Of a stretch of DNA of 64,000 nt, positions 25,910 to 34,377 are shown piece after piece. The stretch comes from Achromobacter deleyi (GTDB lineage Bacteria > Pseudomonadota > Gammaproteobacteria > Burkholderiales > Burkholderiaceae_B): positions 6,076,001-6,140,000 of the forward strand of contig NZ_CP065997.1 of assembly GCF_016127315.1 (NCBI RefSeq), in the 5' to 3' direction. The position numbers and the translations under genes are program-made. The notes beneath the pieces are model-generated. The model saw only the letters and a program-made list of their open reading frames with translations. It searched no databases and was not told the origin of the DNA. The stretch's first letter is position 1; the number at the start of each line of letters is the position of its first letter.

Positions 25910-25983
25910 CTTGTTTGTCGTGATCAACGGCCGGGCCTAGCATGACCGGCATCGCCCACGATTCCAATGGAGACAGCAAGCCC

Positions 25984-26778
25984 ATGAGCGCCCCGATTCC
26001 CGCCTTCCCCCACAGCCACATCGAGCGCGACGCGCGCGGCGTCTACACGCTGCGGATCGACGACGCCAAGAGCCTGAACATCCTGGCCTCGCCGGTCACG
26101 CTGGGCCTGACCCAGGCGGTGCGCTGGATCGCCGCGCAGGCCGACGCCCGCGCGCTGGTGCTGCGCGGCAGCGGCGACAAGGCCTTCGTCGGCGGCGCCA
26201 ACATCTATGAAATGGCCGAGCTGGATCCCGACGGCGGCCGCGCCTTCATCACCCGCCTGCGCGACCTGTGCGAAGCGGTGCGGGCGGTGCCGGTGCCGAC
26301 CATCGCCCGCCTGCCCGGCTTCTGCCTGGGCGCCGGCATGGAACTGGCCGCGGCCTGCGACATCCGCCTGGGCTCGCGCGACGGCGTCTTCGGCATGCCC
26401 GAGGTGCAGGTCGGCATTCCGTCGGTGATCCACGCCGTGCTGCTGCCGGCGCTGATCGGCCCGGGCGCCACCCACTGGCTGCTGCTGACCGGCGCCACTG
26501 TCGACGCCGAGCAGGCGCTGCGCTGGGGCTTCCTGCAATTCCTGTGCGAGGCCGGCGAACTGGACGCGCTGGTCGAGCGCACCGTCGCCCCGATCGCGCA
26601 CAGCGGACCGCTGGCCGTGCGCTCGCAGAAGGCGCTGCTGCGCTATTGGGAAACGTCCACGGTCGAGGCCGGCCTGGACCGCAGCGTCGACGCCTTCGGC
26701 GCGGCCTTCACCACCGACGAGCCGCGCCAGCACATGGCGCCGTTCCTGGCCCGCAAGCGCGCGCGGGAGGCGCAATGA
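25984..26778 (+). CDS. Enoyl-CoA hydratase/isomerase (crotonase) family protein
   Basis: A 264-residue crotonase. The oxyanion-hole segments are GSGDKAFVGGANIYEM and LPGFCLGAGMELAAACDIRL, and FGMPEVQVGIPSVIHAVLLP matches the second active-site region. The start at 25984 is preferred because GGAGACAGCAAGCCC precedes it, the same leader style as other genes here; the in-frame ATG at 25942 has no such site. It overlaps the CoA transferase by four bases (ATGA). Together they would activate an acid as a CoA ester and hydrate or cleave it. Confidence 0.88.
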   Translation: MSAPIPAFPHSHIERDARGVYTLRIDDAKSLNILASPVTLGLTQAVRWIAAQADARALVLRGSGDKAFVGGANIYEMAELDPDGGRAFITRLRDLCEAVRAVPVPTIARLPGFCLGAGMELAAACDIRLGSRDGVFGMPEVQVGIPSVIHAVLLPALIGPGATHWLLLTGATVDAEQALRWGFLQFLCEAGELDALVERTVAPIAHSGPLAVRSQKALLRYWETSTVEAGLDRSVDAFGAAFTTDEPRQHMAPFLARKRAREAQ

Positions 26779-27926
26779 CGACGGCAGCTCCGGCCAGCGG
26801 CCCGCTGGCCGGCGTGCGCGTGATCGACATGACCTCGGTCGGCATGGGCCCCTACGCCACCCAGATCCTGGGCGACATGGGCGCCGAGATCATCAAGGTC
26901 GAAGCGCCCGAGGGCGACGTGTTCCGCGCCTCGGCGCCGGCCGCCTCGCCCGGCATGGGCGCGGTCTACCTGAACCTGAACCGCAACAAGCACAGCGTCA
27001 CGCTGAACGCCAAGGACCCGGACGACCTGCAACGGCTGCTGCGGCTGATCGACGGCGCCGACGTCTTCATCTCCAACGTGCGGCCGCGCGCGCTGGCGCG
27101 GGCCGGCCTGGACGCCGCCAGCCTGCGGGCGCGCAACCCGCGCCTGATCTATTGCTCGGCGGTGGGCTTCAGCCAGGACGGCCCCTACGCCGCCCAGCCG
27201 GCCTTCGACGACATCATCCAGGCCATGAGCGGCCTGGCCGACCTGCAGGGCCGCAACAGCGGCGCGCCGGCCTACATCAACACCATCATGGCCGACAAGG
27301 TGGCCGGGCTGACACTGGCCTACGCCATCCCGATGGCGCTGTACGAGCGCGAGAAATCCGGCCAGGGCCAGGCGATCGAGGTGCCGATGTTCGAGACGCT
27401 GGTGTCCTTCACCCTGATCGAGCACATGGGCGGGCGCACCTTCGAGCCGCCGCGCGGCGGCATGGGCTACAGCCGCGTGCTGTCGCCGGAGCGCCGGCCC
27501 TACCGCACCCGCGACGGCTTCCTGGCGCTGCTGCCGTACACCGATGCCCAGTGGCAGCGCTTCTTCACCCTGGCCGAACGCGCCGACCTGGCGGCCGACC
27601 CGCGCTATGCCAGCGCCCAGACCCGCGCCCGCAACTTCGACGCGCTCTACACCGACCTGGCGGCCATCGTCGCGCTGCGCACCACCGGCGACTGGCTGGC
27701 GCTGCTGGCGGACGCCGACATCCCGCACTCGCGCGTCAACCCGCCCGAGGCGCTGTTCGACGACCCGCACCTGGCCGCCACCGGCTTTTTCCAGCGGGTC
27801 GAACACCCCACCGAAGGCACGCTCACGGCCACCGCGATCCCGGTGCGCTTCTCGCGCACGCCGGGGTCCATCCGCCGCCTGGCGCCGCGCCAGGACGCGG
27901 ATCGCGATATGCTCGATCCGGATTGA
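26775..27926 (+). CDS. CaiB/BaiF-type (class III) CoA transferase
   Basis: A 383-residue family III CoA transferase. It begins GPLAGVRVIDMTSVGMGPYA, has the GAEIIKVEAPEGD CoA loop with the catalytic Asp expected about 30 residues after NPRLIYCSAVGFSQDGPYA, and ends with FSRTPGSIRRLAP. These enzymes swap CoA between organic acids without ATP. It is coupled to the preceding crotonase by an ATGA overlap and followed after 76 bases by a LysR gene in the same direction. Confidence 0.9.
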   Translation: MTTAAPASGPLAGVRVIDMTSVGMGPYATQILGDMGAEIIKVEAPEGDVFRASAPAASPGMGAVYLNLNRNKHSVTLNAKDPDDLQRLLRLIDGADVFISNVRPRALARAGLDAASLRARNPRLIYCSAVGFSQDGPYAAQPAFDDIIQAMSGLADLQGRNSGAPAYINTIMADKVAGLTLAYAIPMALYEREKSGQGQAIEVPMFETLVSFTLIEHMGGRTFEPPRGGMGYSRVLSPERRPYRTRDGFLALLPYTDAQWQRFFTLAERADLAADPRYASAQTRARNFDALYTDLAAIVALRTTGDWLALLADADIPHSRVNPPEALFDDPHLAATGFFQRVEHPTEGTLTATAIPVRFSRTPGSIRRLAPRQDADRDMLDPD

Positions 27927-28002
27927 TCCCCCGGGACGCGGCGGGCGCGTGCTTGCGCGTCCCGGCACCACCCGGGGCGCCCGCCCCCTTTCCGTCGCGA
28001 CC

Positions 28003-28947
28003 ATGAACGTCACCCTGAAGCAGTTGCGCGTGTTCTGCGCGCTCTACGAGTTACGCAGCTTCACCGCCGCCGCCCGCGCCGCCTTCGTCACGCAATCGGC
28101 CGTCAGCAAACTGTGCGCCGAACTCGAGGCCGAGGTCGGCCAGCCGCTGTTCGAGCGCTCGACCCGCAGCGTCACGCCGTGCGAGGGCGCGGCCGACTTC
28201 TACGCCTATGCCCAGGAGATCCTGGGCACGGTGCGCGCGGCCGAGCGCAGCATGTCCGGCCTGCGCTCGCTGGAACGCGGCGTGGTCGGCGTGGCCTGCT
28301 CGCCGATGATGATGGTCGGCCTGCTGGGCGGCGTGATCGCGCGCTACCACCGCCGCCATCCGGGCGTGAAGCTGGACCTGTTCGAGCTCAACACCGACGA
28401 GACCATCGAGCACGTGCGCCATGGCCGCGCCGACTTCGGCATCGTCTCCACCGACATCGACGGCGACGAACTGGCCGCGCGCGTGATCTACCGCGACACC
28501 ATGCATGCCGTCTTCGCGCCCGACCATCCGCTGGCGCGCCGCAAGCAGGTGCGCTGGGCCGACCTGGCCGCCCACGAGCACATCACGCTGCGCAATGTCT
28601 ACAGCGTGCGCCGCGCGGTGGACCGCATCAGCGGCGAACTCGACCTGCAATTCCAGTCCGGCATCGAGGCCGGCATGCTGACCTCGGTGCTGAACCTGGT
28701 GCGCGCCGGCCTGGGCATCACCGTGGTGCCCGGCTACGTCTGCGCCTTCGCGCGCCAGCTGGGCCTGACCACCGCCCCCATCGGCGGCGCCGGCCAGCGC
28801 GGCCACGCGCTGTGGCTGATCCAGCGCCACAGCGCGCGCCTGTCCTTGGCGGCGGACGCGTTCCTGGCCGACCTGGAAAAGACGCTGCGCGCCCGCGAGG
28901 CCGCGCCCGATCCCACCCGCTACGACGAGGACGCCGCCGGCCAGTGA
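28003..28947 (+). CDS. LysR-family transcriptional regulator
   Basis: A 314-residue LysR protein with an N-terminal helix-turn-helix (SFTAAARAAFVTQSAVSKL, wing RSTRSVTPCEGA) and an effector domain containing GVVGVACSPMMM and LVRAGLGITVVPGY. No Shine-Dalgarno site precedes the ATG, so translation may depend on the upstream genes. It lies between the crotonase-CoA transferase pair and a Bug gene; both flanking transcripts share a promoter-region motif, making them its likely targets. Confidence 0.88.
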   Translation: MNVTLKQLRVFCALYELRSFTAAARAAFVTQSAVSKLCAELEAEVGQPLFERSTRSVTPCEGAADFYAYAQEILGTVRAAERSMSGLRSLERGVVGVACSPMMMVGLLGGVIARYHRRHPGVKLDLFELNTDETIEHVRHGRADFGIVSTDIDGDELAARVIYRDTMHAVFAPDHPLARRKQVRWADLAAHEHITLRNVYSVRRAVDRISGELDLQFQSGIEAGMLTSVLNLVRAGLGITVVPGYVCAFARQLGLTTAPIGGAGQRGHALWLIQRHSARLSLAADAFLADLEKTLRAREAAPDPTRYDEDAAGQ

Positions 28948-29003
28948 GGCCGCGCCGGGCCGATGCGCACGACGCGGGACTTATCCGGATACGGAATAGG
29001 TCT

Positions 29004-29013
29004 ATGAAAATTA
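29004..29013. promoter_or_regulatory. Shared motif, copy 2, before the Bug gene
   Basis: ATGAAAATTA at 29004-29013 follows TTATCCGG by 15 bases, as in copy 1. The palindrome TATCCGGATA (28982-28991) and the near-palindrome ATAGGTCTAT lie in the same stretch, the size and spacing expected of a LysR activation site. Confidence 0.45.
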
Positions 29014-29106
29014 GTCCCTTGTTGCGATAAGCCACGCGGCCGCATCATGGCGGAAATCGCGGCCGCCACATGCCATCGCGGCCGGAGAAAAACACAGGAG
29101 ACTTTC

Positions 29107-30090
29107 ATGACCCGATCCCCGGAACGCAGCCGCGCGCGCCAGTTCGCCGCCGCCTGCGCCCTGGCCCTGGCCGCCGCCAGCGGCGCCGCGCAGGCCGACG
29201 ACGCCTACCCCAGCAAGCCCATCACCATCGTGGTGCCGTTCTCGCCCGGCAGCGCCACCGACACCAGCGCCCGCATCCTGACGGAAAAGCTCGGCCCGCG
29301 CCTGGGCGTGCCGATCGTGATCGAGAACAAGCCCGGCGCGTCCGGCACCATCGGCTCGTCCACCGCCGCGCGCGCCGCGCCCGACGGCTATACGCTGATC
29401 CTGACCAGCAGCTCGACGCACTCGGCCACGCCGGCCCTGTTCCGCAAGCTGCCCTACGACCCCACCGGTGATTTCATCCACGTCATCCGCATCGCCACCA
29501 TCCCGATGATGCTGGTGGTGCGCGCCGACTCGCCCTACGACTCGGTGTCCAAGCTGGTGCAGGCCACCCGCGCCAAGCCGCTCAACTACGCCTACGGCTC
29601 GCCCACCAGCCAGATCGCCGGGGCCACCTTCAACAGCGTCGCCGGCGCCGCCGCCAACGCCGTGCCCTACAAGAGCCAGCCGCCCGCCGTCACCGACCTG
29701 CTGGGCGGCCACGTCGACTACCTGTTCGCCGATCTCTCCGTGGTGACCTCGTTCATGCACAGCGGCAAGCTCAAGGGCATTGCCTTCACCGGCCAGGCGC
29801 GCTCGAAGGATTTCCCCGACGTGCCAACGCTGGCCGAGCTGGGCTACAAGAATTTCGACCTGGTGGTGTGGGTGGGCGTGGCCGCGCCCAAGGACACGCC
29901 GGCGCCGGTGGTCGAGCGCCTGAACCGCGAGATCACCCGCATCCTGCACGAGCCCGACAGCGTGGCCAAGTTCGAGACGCTGGGCATGCAGGTCGCCCCC
30001 AACACGCTGGCCGAGCACCAGGCCTTCGCGCAGTCGCAGCGCCAGATCTGGACCCAGCGCGCGATCGACGCGAAGATCGAGCCGCAATAA
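29107..30090 (+). CDS. Bug-type substrate-binding protein
   Basis: A 327-residue Bug/TctC protein. The signal peptide ends near GAAQADD; YPSKPITIVVPFSPGSATDT, ENKPGASGTIG and APDGYTLI are family landmarks. The GSATDTSARI loop, in place of the more usual GGxxDxxxR, may tune ligand choice. The start follows GGAGA. It probably binds the acid that the crotonase and CoA transferase act on. No TctAB permease is in the window. Confidence 0.92.
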   Translation: MTRSPERSRARQFAAACALALAAASGAAQADDAYPSKPITIVVPFSPGSATDTSARILTEKLGPRLGVPIVIENKPGASGTIGSSTAARAAPDGYTLILTSSSTHSATPALFRKLPYDPTGDFIHVIRIATIPMMLVVRADSPYDSVSKLVQATRAKPLNYAYGSPTSQIAGATFNSVAGAAANAVPYKSQPPAVTDLLGGHVDYLFADLSVVTSFMHSGKLKGIAFTGQARSKDFPDVPTLAELGYKNFDLVVWVGVAAPKDTPAPVVERLNREITRILHEPDSVAKFETLGMQVAPNTLAEHQAFAQSQRQIWTQRAIDAKIEPQ

Positions 30091-30107
30091 ACGCCCCGGG
30101 CGCGGCC

Positions 30108-30431
30108 TCAGCCCATCCGGACCGGGGCCGCCGCATCCGCCCGCGGCACCACGGTCAGCCGCAGGCCCATCGCCCTGAGAATCGCCAGCAGGCTGGCCAG
30201 CGACGGATTACCCTTGGACGACAGCGTGCGATAAAGCTGCGTCGGATTCAGCCGCGCCTGCTCCGCCACCGCCTGCATGCCACCGAACGCCTGGGTCATC
30301 TGGCGCAGCACCACCAGCAATTCCCCCTGGTCGCCATCGGCGAGAATGCTGTTGACTGTCTCCAGCGCGAGGGCGGGGTCGCTGCGATAGACCTCGACCA
30401 TTGCTTCATCATGGGGCTTGCTTCTCATCAT
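30108..30431 (-). CDS. HI1420-type antitoxin (helix-turn-helix)
   Basis: A 107-residue DNA-binding antidote of the HI1420 family. The C-terminal helix-turn-helix contains LNPTQLYRTLSSKGNPSLAS followed by LLAILRAMGLRLTVVP, the family signature. Two adjacent ATGs (30431, 30428) follow GGAGAACGG. It overlaps the toxin gene by 23 bases and is translated second, the HigBA-like order. It should neutralise the toxin and repress the operon through the dyad at 30760-30775. Confidence 0.88.
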   Translation of the reverse strand: MMRSKPHDEAMVEVYRSDPALALETVNSILADGDQGELLVVLRQMTQAFGGMQAVAEQARLNPTQLYRTLSSKGNPSLASLLAILRAMGLRLTVVPRADAAAPVRMG

Positions 30432-30753
30432 CCGTTCTCCGTTGCCAGTCATGCCAATACTCCACCGCGCGATGGATGTCGGCATCCTGCGTGCGCTTGC
30501 TGCCTCCGGCCAGCAACAGCACCAGCCGTTCACCGGACAGCGCGTAATAGACGCGCAGGCCCGGCCCTGAATCGATACGCAATTCCCACACGCCCTCGCG
30601 GCAGAAGCGGTGATCGCCGAAATTGCCGGACGCCAGACGCGCCACACGGCGAATGACCGCCACCTTGTCGCGCATGCCGCGCAGGCCGCGTAGCCAAGTG
30701 GCATAGGAATCCTTGAGTTTTCCGGGGGTGAGGTAGTGTTCGATTCGGTACAT
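30409..30753 (-). CDS. HI1419-type toxin, RelE/HigB superfamily
   Basis: A 114-residue addiction-module killer protein. The core FCREGVWELRIDSGPGLRVY followed by LLLAGGSKRTQDADIHRA is the HI1419 family pattern; the family is RelE-like and expected to act on ribosome-bound mRNA. The toxin gene comes first and overlaps the antitoxin by 23 bases. All conserved segments are present, so the toxin looks intact. Confidence 0.88.
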   Translation of the reverse strand: MYRIEHYLTPGKLKDSYATWLRGLRGMRDKVAVIRRVARLASGNFGDHRFCREGVWELRIDSGPGLRVYYALSGERLVLLLAGGSKRTQDADIHRAVEYWHDWQRRTDDEKQAP

Positions 30754-30759
30754 ACCATA

Positions 30760-30775
30760 TTCGTCAAAAGACGAA
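30760..30775. promoter_or_regulatory. Operator of the toxin-antitoxin operon
   Basis: TTCGTC (30760-30765), AAAA, GACGAA (30770-30775): a perfect dyad six bases before the toxin ATG, where the antitoxin or the complex would autoregulate. Confidence 0.6.
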
Positions 30776-30880
30776 GTCCAGTCAAGTCAGCACAGTCAGT
30801 CCGCCAACAAGATAAGACACTCCCTTGGTTCCTGCCGGGCGGTGCGTGACCTTTTCCTCCCCACTCGCGCGTCTTCCTGC

Positions 30881-30909
30881 AAAGAGAAAACGGGCGCCGA
30901 AGCGCCCGT
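30881..30909 (-). terminator. Intrinsic terminator of the second siderophore receptor
   Basis: On the minus strand ACGGGCGC, TTCG loop, GCGCCCGT form a perfect eight-pair stem (30909-30890), followed by TTTTCTCTTT. Stem, tetraloop and T-run are all present, 27 bases after the receptor stop. Confidence 0.88.
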
Positions 30910-30936
30910 CCGTCCTGCCTGGATCGTGTCTACCCG

Positions 30937-33036
30937 TCAGAACCGGTACTGCGCCGTCGCCACCACCGTGCGCGGTTCGCCCACGCGGATCTGGGCGGCG
31001 CTGGTGGCGGAGGCGTAATAGGTCTTGTCGGTGATGTTGCGCACCGCCAGGCGCCAGTCCCACTGGCCGGTGCGGTAGCCGACCAGCGCGTCCCAGGTGG
31101 CGTAGCCGGGCAGCACCGCCGTGTTGGCGTTGTCGGCGTAGCGCTGGCCGACGAAGGTCAGGCCGGTCTCGCCGTACAGGCCCTCGGCCGGCTTGTAGGT
31201 CAGGAACACGCTGCCGTTGCGCCGCGCCACGTTGCTGACGCGGTTGCCGGCGAGGCCGTTGTTGTCCTCGACGATGGAGGCGTTTTGCATGCCGATGCCG
31301 CCGCGCAGGTACCAGTTGCCCGTCAGGCGGCCGGCGGCGGTCAGCTCGATGCCGCGCGAACGCTGCTTGCCGGTCAGCAGCACGATGGTCGGATCGACCG
31401 GGTCGGTGGTGCGGCGGTTGTAGAGTTCCAGCTGGTACAGCGCCAGGGTGGTGCTCAGGTTCCCGTCGAGCCAGTCGCTCTTGACGCCCACTTCGTACTG
31501 GCGGGTCTGCTCCGGATCGACGTCATTGGTGTTGCCGCGCGCGTTCGGCGTAATGCCGATGAGGCTGCCGCCGACCGGCGAGAAGGTCTTGCTGTACGAC
31601 GCGTAGAACGAGTGGTCGCGCACCGGCGTCCACACCACGCCGGCGCGCGGGCTCAGGCCATGGCTGTCGCGGCGGGCCGAGAGGTCCAGCAAGCGGTTGG
31701 TGGAATCGACGCTGAAGCGGTCCATGCGCAGGCCCAGCAGCACCTGCCAGGCATCATCCAGCTTGATCTGGTCCTGCACGTAGTAGCCCTGGCTGCGGGT
31801 CTTGTGGCGGGCGGAACTGTTGAGCGCCATGGCGCCGTTGTGCTGTTGGGACAGGTCCGGGTCGTACAGGTCCAGCGACGGCACCGGCTGCGCGCCCGGC
31901 CCGCGGGCCAGCGTGGTGTAGAGATCGGGCGTACGGTCCTGGTTGGCCACTTCCACGCCGAACAGCACCCGGTGCTCGATGCTGCCCGTGTGGAACAGGC
32001 CCTCGGCTTCCAGGTTGTTGCTGATGCTGCGGGTGGTCAGGTCCTGCTGCCAGCGGGTGCGCGTGACCTTGCCGGTGGCGGCGTTGTAGCCCGTCAGGTA
32101 GGTGTTGTCGAACTTGCTGTCGAGCGCGAACACGCCCAGCGTGTAGCGCAGCTGCCAGCCCGGCGCCAGGGCGTAGGCCAGGCGCGAGCGGAACGATTGC
32201 GCGCGGTCGTCGATGTAGTCGCGGTCGGGGTCGCCATAGACGGTCGAGCGGCCGACGTCGGCGGGCCGTCCGTTGACGCTGGGGATGCCGCGATCCGGCG
32301 TGCGGTCATAGCGGCTGTATTCGTATTGCACCAGCCAGTCCAGGTCGGGCGTGATGCGCCAGTTCAGCGACGGCGCCACCAGCTGGCGGGTGCCGCCGAT
32401 CTTGTGGCGGAAACTGTTGCTGTCTTCCTGGCCGAGGTTCAGGCGCACGCTGACGTTCTCGCCGGGGTCGGCGCTCAGGTCGCCGTAGAAACTGCGCAGG
32501 TCCCAGCTGCCGGCCTTGACCTCGAGCGTGGATTCGCGGCCCGGCTGCGGCGCCTTGCTGACGCGGTTGACGATGCCGCCCTGGCTGCCGCGGCCATACA
32601 GCACCGCGGCCGGGCCCTTGAGCACCTCGATGCGCTCGATGTTGTGCAGGTCGCGCACATATTGGCTGTCGTCGCGGATGCCGTCCAGGTAGAAGTCATT
32701 GCTGGCGTCGAAGCCGCGGATGCGCAGCGAATCGAAGCGCGTGTCGGCGGCGTTGGTGACGTTGGGAATGCCGGCCAGCGCCTCGCCCAGCGTGCTGATG
32801 CCGTAGCTCTGCACGTTCTCGACCTTGATCGTGTCGATGGCCTGCGGCACGTAGCGCGCGGGGGTCTGGGTGCGGGTGGCGGTGGTGACGTCGGGGACCC
32901 GCGGATCGTCGGCGTTGGCGCCTTCGACGCTGATGGCGGGCAGATGGGCCGGCTCGGCCTGGAGGGGTACGACGGGGGCCATCAGGGCCAGCGCGGCCCC
33001 CAGGGTCAGGGTGCGCGGGACAGGGAAAACGGGCAT
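30937..33036 (-). CDS. TonB-dependent siderophore receptor
   Basis: A 699-residue ferric-siderophore receptor. The signal peptide ends near PLQAEP. The plug has TRTQTPARYVPQAIDTIKVE, FDSLRIRGFDASNDFYLDGI and IERIEVLKGPAAVLYGRGSQ, and the barrel ends AQYRF with the canonical terminal Phe. The RGFDASNDFYLDGIRD pattern is typical of catecholate and ferrichrome receptors (Fiu/FhuA class). The ATG at 33036 lacks a strong ribosome site. A 26-bp inverted repeat with Fur-like AATGAGAAT lies 57 bases upstream, and an intrinsic terminator follows. Confidence 0.93.
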   Translation of the reverse strand: MPVFPVPRTLTLGAALALMAPVVPLQAEPAHLPAISVEGANADDPRVPDVTTATRTQTPARYVPQAIDTIKVENVQSYGISTLGEALAGIPNVTNAADTRFDSLRIRGFDASNDFYLDGIRDDSQYVRDLHNIERIEVLKGPAAVLYGRGSQGGIVNRVSKAPQPGRESTLEVKAGSWDLRSFYGDLSADPGENVSVRLNLGQEDSNSFRHKIGGTRQLVAPSLNWRITPDLDWLVQYEYSRYDRTPDRGIPSVNGRPADVGRSTVYGDPDRDYIDDRAQSFRSRLAYALAPGWQLRYTLGVFALDSKFDNTYLTGYNAATGKVTRTRWQQDLTTRSISNNLEAEGLFHTGSIEHRVLFGVEVANQDRTPDLYTTLARGPGAQPVPSLDLYDPDLSQQHNGAMALNSSARHKTRSQGYYVQDQIKLDDAWQVLLGLRMDRFSVDSTNRLLDLSARRDSHGLSPRAGVVWTPVRDHSFYASYSKTFSPVGGSLIGITPNARGNTNDVDPEQTRQYEVGVKSDWLDGNLSTTLALYQLELYNRRTTDPVDPTIVLLTGKQRSRGIELTAAGRLTGNWYLRGGIGMQNASIVEDNNGLAGNRVSNVARRNGSVFLTYKPAEGLYGETGLTFVGQRYADNANTAVLPGYATWDALVGYRTGQWDWRLAVRNITDKTYYASATSAAQIRVGEPRTVVATAQYRF

Positions 33037-33092
33037 CGCAAGCTATCTGTAAGTTTTATCGAGCCGCGATAATATCGAGAATGAAACTTATT

Positions 33093-33118
33093 TGTAAATG
33101 AGAATCCTATCATTTACA
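33093..33118. promoter_or_regulatory. Fur-like inverted repeat before the receptor
   Basis: TGTAAATGA (33093-33101) and TCATTTACA (33110-33118) form a perfect nine-bp inverted repeat with an eight-base spacer. Read from the left it includes AATGAGAAT, a perfect Fur half-site. Spacing is one base off the standard 19-bp box, so Fur is likely but not certain. Confidence 0.55.
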
Positions 33119-33471
33119 TAGGCCTCGCCTGCGCTGTTGCAACGTCACAACGGCGGGCGCGCGCCAGCCCCTCATTCATCGTTCCGGGCGCCCTGCCCCC
33201 CGCCATTCGCATGAGTCGATCATGCCGCTCGCGCGCATCGTTAACCTCGCGAATTTGCGACGGTCCTCGTCCGCATCGGCGAGGCGCGCGTCCTCCATGC
33301 GGACGACGACACGACACACAACGCAATGTTTTTCAAACAATCACTCCGATATCCGCACTAGGGAGAACTCTGGCCGATCGGACGAGGTTTGCATGAGCGG
33401 AACGAGGCGCCAGCTGTATTAGGCTGGCCCCGCAGTACTTCGACTCACCTTGACCGATTGGACGAAAGCAA
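33119..33471. other. Gene-free region before rpfF
   Basis: About 350 bases with no convincing gene in any frame; the short frames present have no ribosome site or family resemblance. It should hold the rpfF promoter. A TTGACCGATTGGACGAAAGC stretch ends just before the rpfF ATG, and a related GATCGGACGAGG occurs about 80 bases earlier. No clear operator or riboswitch was seen. Confidence 0.4.
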
Positions 33472-34356
33472 ATGAATCAACTCATTCATCCGGACTGCCA
33501 TCCCTTTACCGCCGCAGGCAATATGCAGCAAGTCTCCGCGTTCTATGAAGAAGGACGACGTGTCATGTGGATGATGCTGCGCGCCCAGCCGCGCCCCTGC
33601 TTCAATCACGAACTGATCGACGAAATCATGACCCTGGCGCGCGCCGCCAAGGACTCCGGCCTGCCCATCGACTTCTGGGTCACGGGCTCGCTGGTGCCGC
33701 AGATCTACAACGTCGGCGGCGACCTCAACTTCTTCGCCGAGGCCATCCGCACGGGCCGCCGCGAGGCGCTGCGCGCCTATGCCCGCGCCTGCGTCGATTG
33801 CGTGCACGCCGCCACCCGCGGCTTCGATACCGGCGCCGTGTCGCTGGCCATGATCGAAGGCACCGCGCTCGGCGGCGGCTTCGAGGCGGCGCTGGCGCAC
33901 CACTTCGTGCTGGCGCAGAACAACGCCCGCATGGGCTTCCCCGAAATGGCCTTCAACCTGTTCCCGGGCATGGGCGGCTATTCACTGGTGGCGCGGCGCT
34001 CGGGCATGAAGCTGGCCGAGGAGCTGATCAGCAGCGGCGAATCGCACACCGCCGAATGGTTCCAGGCGCGCGGCCTGGTGGACGTGGTGTTCGAGCCGGG
34101 CGACGCCTACAAAGCCACCCGCACCTTCATCGACGTGATGCGGCCCAAGCTCAACGGCATGCGCGCCATGCTGCGGGCGCGCCAGCGCGTGCTGCAGCTG
34201 ACCCGCTCCGAGCTGATGGACATCACCGAGGACTGGGTCGACGCGGCCTTCTCGATCGACCCGAAGGACCGCGCCTACATGGAACGCCTGGTGATGGCGC
34301 AGAACCGGCGCGCGCCGGCCGGCCCCGAGGGCATGATGGACGCGACCATGCATTGA
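33472..34356 (+). CDS. rpfF: RpfF, DSF-family signal synthase
   Basis: A 294-residue crotonase-fold enzyme of the RpfF family, which makes cis-2-unsaturated fatty-acid signals (DSF/BDSF) from acyl-ACP by dehydration and thioester cleavage. The two catalytic glutamates are Glu138 in GTALGGGFEAALAHHF and Glu158 in RMGFPEMAFNLFPGMGG, 20 residues apart as in the Xanthomonas enzyme (141/161). The GDLNFFAEAIRTG segment and the C-terminal helices also match. Only 21 bases separate its stop from that of the convergent rpfR, the signal receptor. The product is inferred to be BDSF-like because the partner is RpfR rather than RpfC/RpfG. Confidence 0.92.
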   Translation: MNQLIHPDCHPFTAAGNMQQVSAFYEEGRRVMWMMLRAQPRPCFNHELIDEIMTLARAAKDSGLPIDFWVTGSLVPQIYNVGGDLNFFAEAIRTGRREALRAYARACVDCVHAATRGFDTGAVSLAMIEGTALGGGFEAALAHHFVLAQNNARMGFPEMAFNLFPGMGGYSLVARRSGMKLAEELISSGESHTAEWFQARGLVDVVFEPGDAYKATRTFIDVMRPKLNGMRAMLRARQRVLQLTRSELMDITEDWVDAAFSIDPKDRAYMERLVMAQNRRAPAGPEGMMDATMH

Positions 34357-34377
34357 GCGCGGCGGACGCCGGCGGTG

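Noticed and set aside
33114..33422. Short frames in the gap before rpfF
   Set aside because: 60-70 codons, Arg/Thr-rich, overlapping on both strands, no ribosome site.
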